From: an uncultured Bacteroidales bacterium | GTDB lineage: Bacteria > Bacteroidota > Bacteroidia > Bacteroidales > UBA932 | Direction of reading: 5' to 3' | DNA: 64,000 nt | NCBI GenBank assembly: GCA_944326355.1 | Contig: CALVDO010000003.1 | Coordinates: 1 to 64,000, forward strand | In this document: positions 62,614 through 64,000 of the stretch, one piece after another | Numbering within the stretch: the first letter of the stretch is position 1 | Layout: each line of letters begins with the position of its first letter | Made by a program: the position numbers and the translations under genes | Notes under the pieces: generated by a model | What the model saw: only the letters and a program-made list of their open reading frames with translations | Database searches by the model: none | Told to the model about the DNA's origin: nothing

Positions 62614-64000
62614 ATGACTCCGTTTCTCAGACAAGTCGCCATGACCGCCCTCGAGGAGGGCGATCTGCAGAGCAGGTGCTTCATATTTCCCAACAGGCGC
62701 TCCCTCGTCTTTTTCCGCAAGCATCTGGCGGATGCGGTGAAGGAGAGGTCCGGTGCGGGGGGACATCCTGTCATCGCTCCGGAGATGCTGACGGTCAGCG
62801 ATTTCTTCAGCCGCGCGTCAGGAGTGCGTGTGACTGACAGAATCACTCTCATGCTGGAGCTGTATGAGTGCTACAAGGCGCTGAATCCTGCCGCCGAGGC
62901 CCTCGATGAATTCATTTTCTGGGGGGACGTGATTCTCGGCGACTTCAATGACGTCGACAAGTATCTGGCCGACCCGAAGCAGCTTTTCACCAATGTCGCC
63001 GACCTGAAGGCTCTTCAGGACAGTTTTTCCTATCTTACTGAGAGACAGAGGAAGGCGGTGGAGAGCTTCGTCAGCCATTTCAATGACAGAAGCGGCAGGC
63101 TCACGGTCGATCTGTCCCCGGATTCCCCGGACATGAAGGGGCGCTTCCTAAGGATATGGAATCTGATGTATCCGCTCTATGTCTCGTTCAGAGAGCATCT
63201 TAGTGAAAAGGGACTTGCATACGAGGGGATGGTCTATCGGGATCTGGCGGAGCGCCTGAAGCAGGAGAGCGGTGATCTGGGAGCTCTGCTCGGCAGAGAG
63301 TTCCGGGGAGTGGAGAAATTCGTGTTCACAGGACTCAATGCCCTGAACGAATGCGAGAAGACCGTGATGAGGAGGATGAGAGACGAGGGAATTGCGGAGT
63401 TCTGCTGGGATTATTCCGGTGACATGATCAGAGACCGCCGCAACCGTTCCTCCTTCTTCATGGAGCAGAACGTCGAGGACTTCCCGCAGAAGCGTGAATG
63501 GGATCCCGAGGGCGTGAAGCCGCCCCGGATAAGGGTTGTGAGCGTGCCGTCATCGGTGGGACAGGTGAAGATGATACCGGACATATTGCGGAAGGCTGAC
63601 GACTGCGCGGTGGTGCTGCCGGACGAGAGTCTTCTGATGCCTCTGCTGAACACCATTCCTCCTGAGATAAAGGATGTAAACGTGACGATGGGCTATCCTA
63701 TGGCCTGGAGTTCCTTCCATTGCTTCATGTCTACGGTCTCGGCAATGCAGCTGCACGTCAGGAAGAGGCCGGACGGATGCTATTTCTATCACAAGCAGGT
63801 CTGGGACCTGTTCTCCAACAGCATATTCAGAAAAGTGATGACGGACGAGGACGCCGCGAAAGTGGGGGAGGTGAAGGCTGCGGCCAAGCTCTATATCCCG
63901 GCCGGGGACCTGGGCGGCACTCCGCTTTTCGATATGGTGTTCACTCCGGTGCTCACCGATGGGGAGGAGGGAACTCCCGAGCTGATTGACGCATTCGCCT
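62614..64000 (+). CDS. AddB-like/PD-(D/E)XK nuclease-family protein (3' end outside window)
   Basis: The first 462 codons are in the window with no stop. The start ATG at 62614 reads MTPFLRQVAMTALEEGDLQS, followed by RCFIFPNRRSLVFFRKHLAD and the AddB-like APEMLTVSDFFSRASG. Further stretches (LALTERQRKAVESF-like, FRGVEKFVFTGLNALNECE, MGYPMAWSSFHCFMSTV) match Bacteroidetes AddB-type helicase/nuclease subunits used in recombinational repair. The C-terminal PD-(D/E)XK nuclease and iron-sulfur cysteines, if present, lie beyond the edge. It is 4 bp after the SLC13 gene. Confidence 0.78.
   Translation, partial: MTPFLRQVAMTALEEGDLQSRCFIFPNRRSLVFFRKHLADAVKERSGAGGHPVIAPEMLTVSDFFSRASGVRVTDRITLMLELYECYKALNPAAEALDEFIFWGDVILGDFNDVDKYLADPKQLFTNVADLKALQDSFSYLTERQRKAVESFVSHFNDRSGRLTVDLSPDSPDMKGRFLRIWNLMYPLYVSFREHLSEKGLAYEGMVYRDLAERLKQESGDLGALLGREFRGVEKFVFTGLNALNECEKTVMRRMRDEGIAEFCWDYSGDMIRDRRNRSSFFMEQNVEDFPQKREWDPEGVKPPRIRVVSVPSSVGQVKMIPDILRKADDCAVVLPDESLLMPLLNTIPPEIKDVNVTMGYPMAWSSFHCFMSTVSAMQLHVRKRPDGCYFYHKQVWDLFSNSIFRKVMTDEDAAKVGEVKAAAKLYIPAGDLGGTPLFDMVFTPVLTDGEEGTPELIDAFA

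Noticed and set aside
60757..62766. Long minus-strand frame opposite the SLC13 gene
   Set aside because: It is His/Arg-rich without family motifs, and the plus-strand transporter is clear.

Overview
The window looks like a chromosomal segment of a Bacteroidales bacterium with a fairly high G+C content, possibly Rikenellaceae or a related uncultured gut lineage; the genus cannot be fixed from the sequence alone. The pointers are promoters with a TAnnTTTG -7 box and a TTTG-like -33 box, few Shine-Dalgarno sequences, many lipoproteins with a cysteine after a short signal peptide, BACON-type domains, DUF3078, DUF4377 and WbqC-like proteins, and an archaeal-type ProS. There is no integrase, transposase, phage gene, CRISPR array or rRNA operon. 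This is mostly core genome with small accessory inserts.

Layout. 1-2.8 kb (minus strand): edge of a lipoprotein gene, folP, a winged-helix regulator with its membrane partner, and a sugar acetyltransferase. 2.9-8.6 kb (plus): a zinc-ribbon/TM2, CD225-like and DUF2752 cassette, then agmatine-to-putrescine genes (aguA, aguB), purT and a PHP-type phosphatase. 8.6-9.75 kb: a HAD phosphatase and a decayed HTH gene. 9.75-18.3 kb (minus): an efflux-type operon (TolC, HlyD, a collapsed permease remnant, ATPase, two FtsX/MacB-type permeases) with a candidate sigma-54 control region. 18.5-21 kb: two secreted proteins, one an alpha/beta hydrolase. 21-27 kb: an HD-domain protein facing the rimP-nusA-infB operon.

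27-30.6 kb (plus): lipid A genes lpxD, lpxC and lpxA, followed by an overlapping WbqC-like gene. 30.6-33.6 kb (minus): a FadL-like outer-membrane protein and a Trp-rich/Ser-Arg-rich lipoprotein. 33.7-40.6 kb (plus): proS, a DUF3078 protein, tilS and a transglutaminase-like lipoprotein. 40.6-43.1 kb (minus): sppA-cutC. 43.3-51.6 kb (plus): a TonB-dependent receptor with a heavy-metal-binding protein, an NfnAB/GltA-like flavoprotein pair, a small lipoprotein, hisS and an EamA transporter. 51.7 kb: initiator tRNA-Met. 51.9-60.6 kb: a membrane/cytidylate-kinase-like fusion, a DUF4377 lipoprotein, an Hsp15-like protein, a degenerate phosphomannose isomerase, two paralogous large BACON lipoproteins and a rubrerythrin. 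60.7-64 kb (plus): an SLC13 transporter and the start of an AddB-like protein that runs off the window.

No obvious new multi-gene defence or biosynthetic system was found. The most interesting leads are the sigma-54-like control region of the efflux operon, operators nested inside the promoter of the winged-helix regulator operon, the YczE-like/cytidylate-kinase fusion, a phosphomannose isomerase that has lost metal ligands, a permease reduced to its two ends, a terminator-like hairpin in the rimP-nusA-infB leader, and the tandem BACON lipoproteins.
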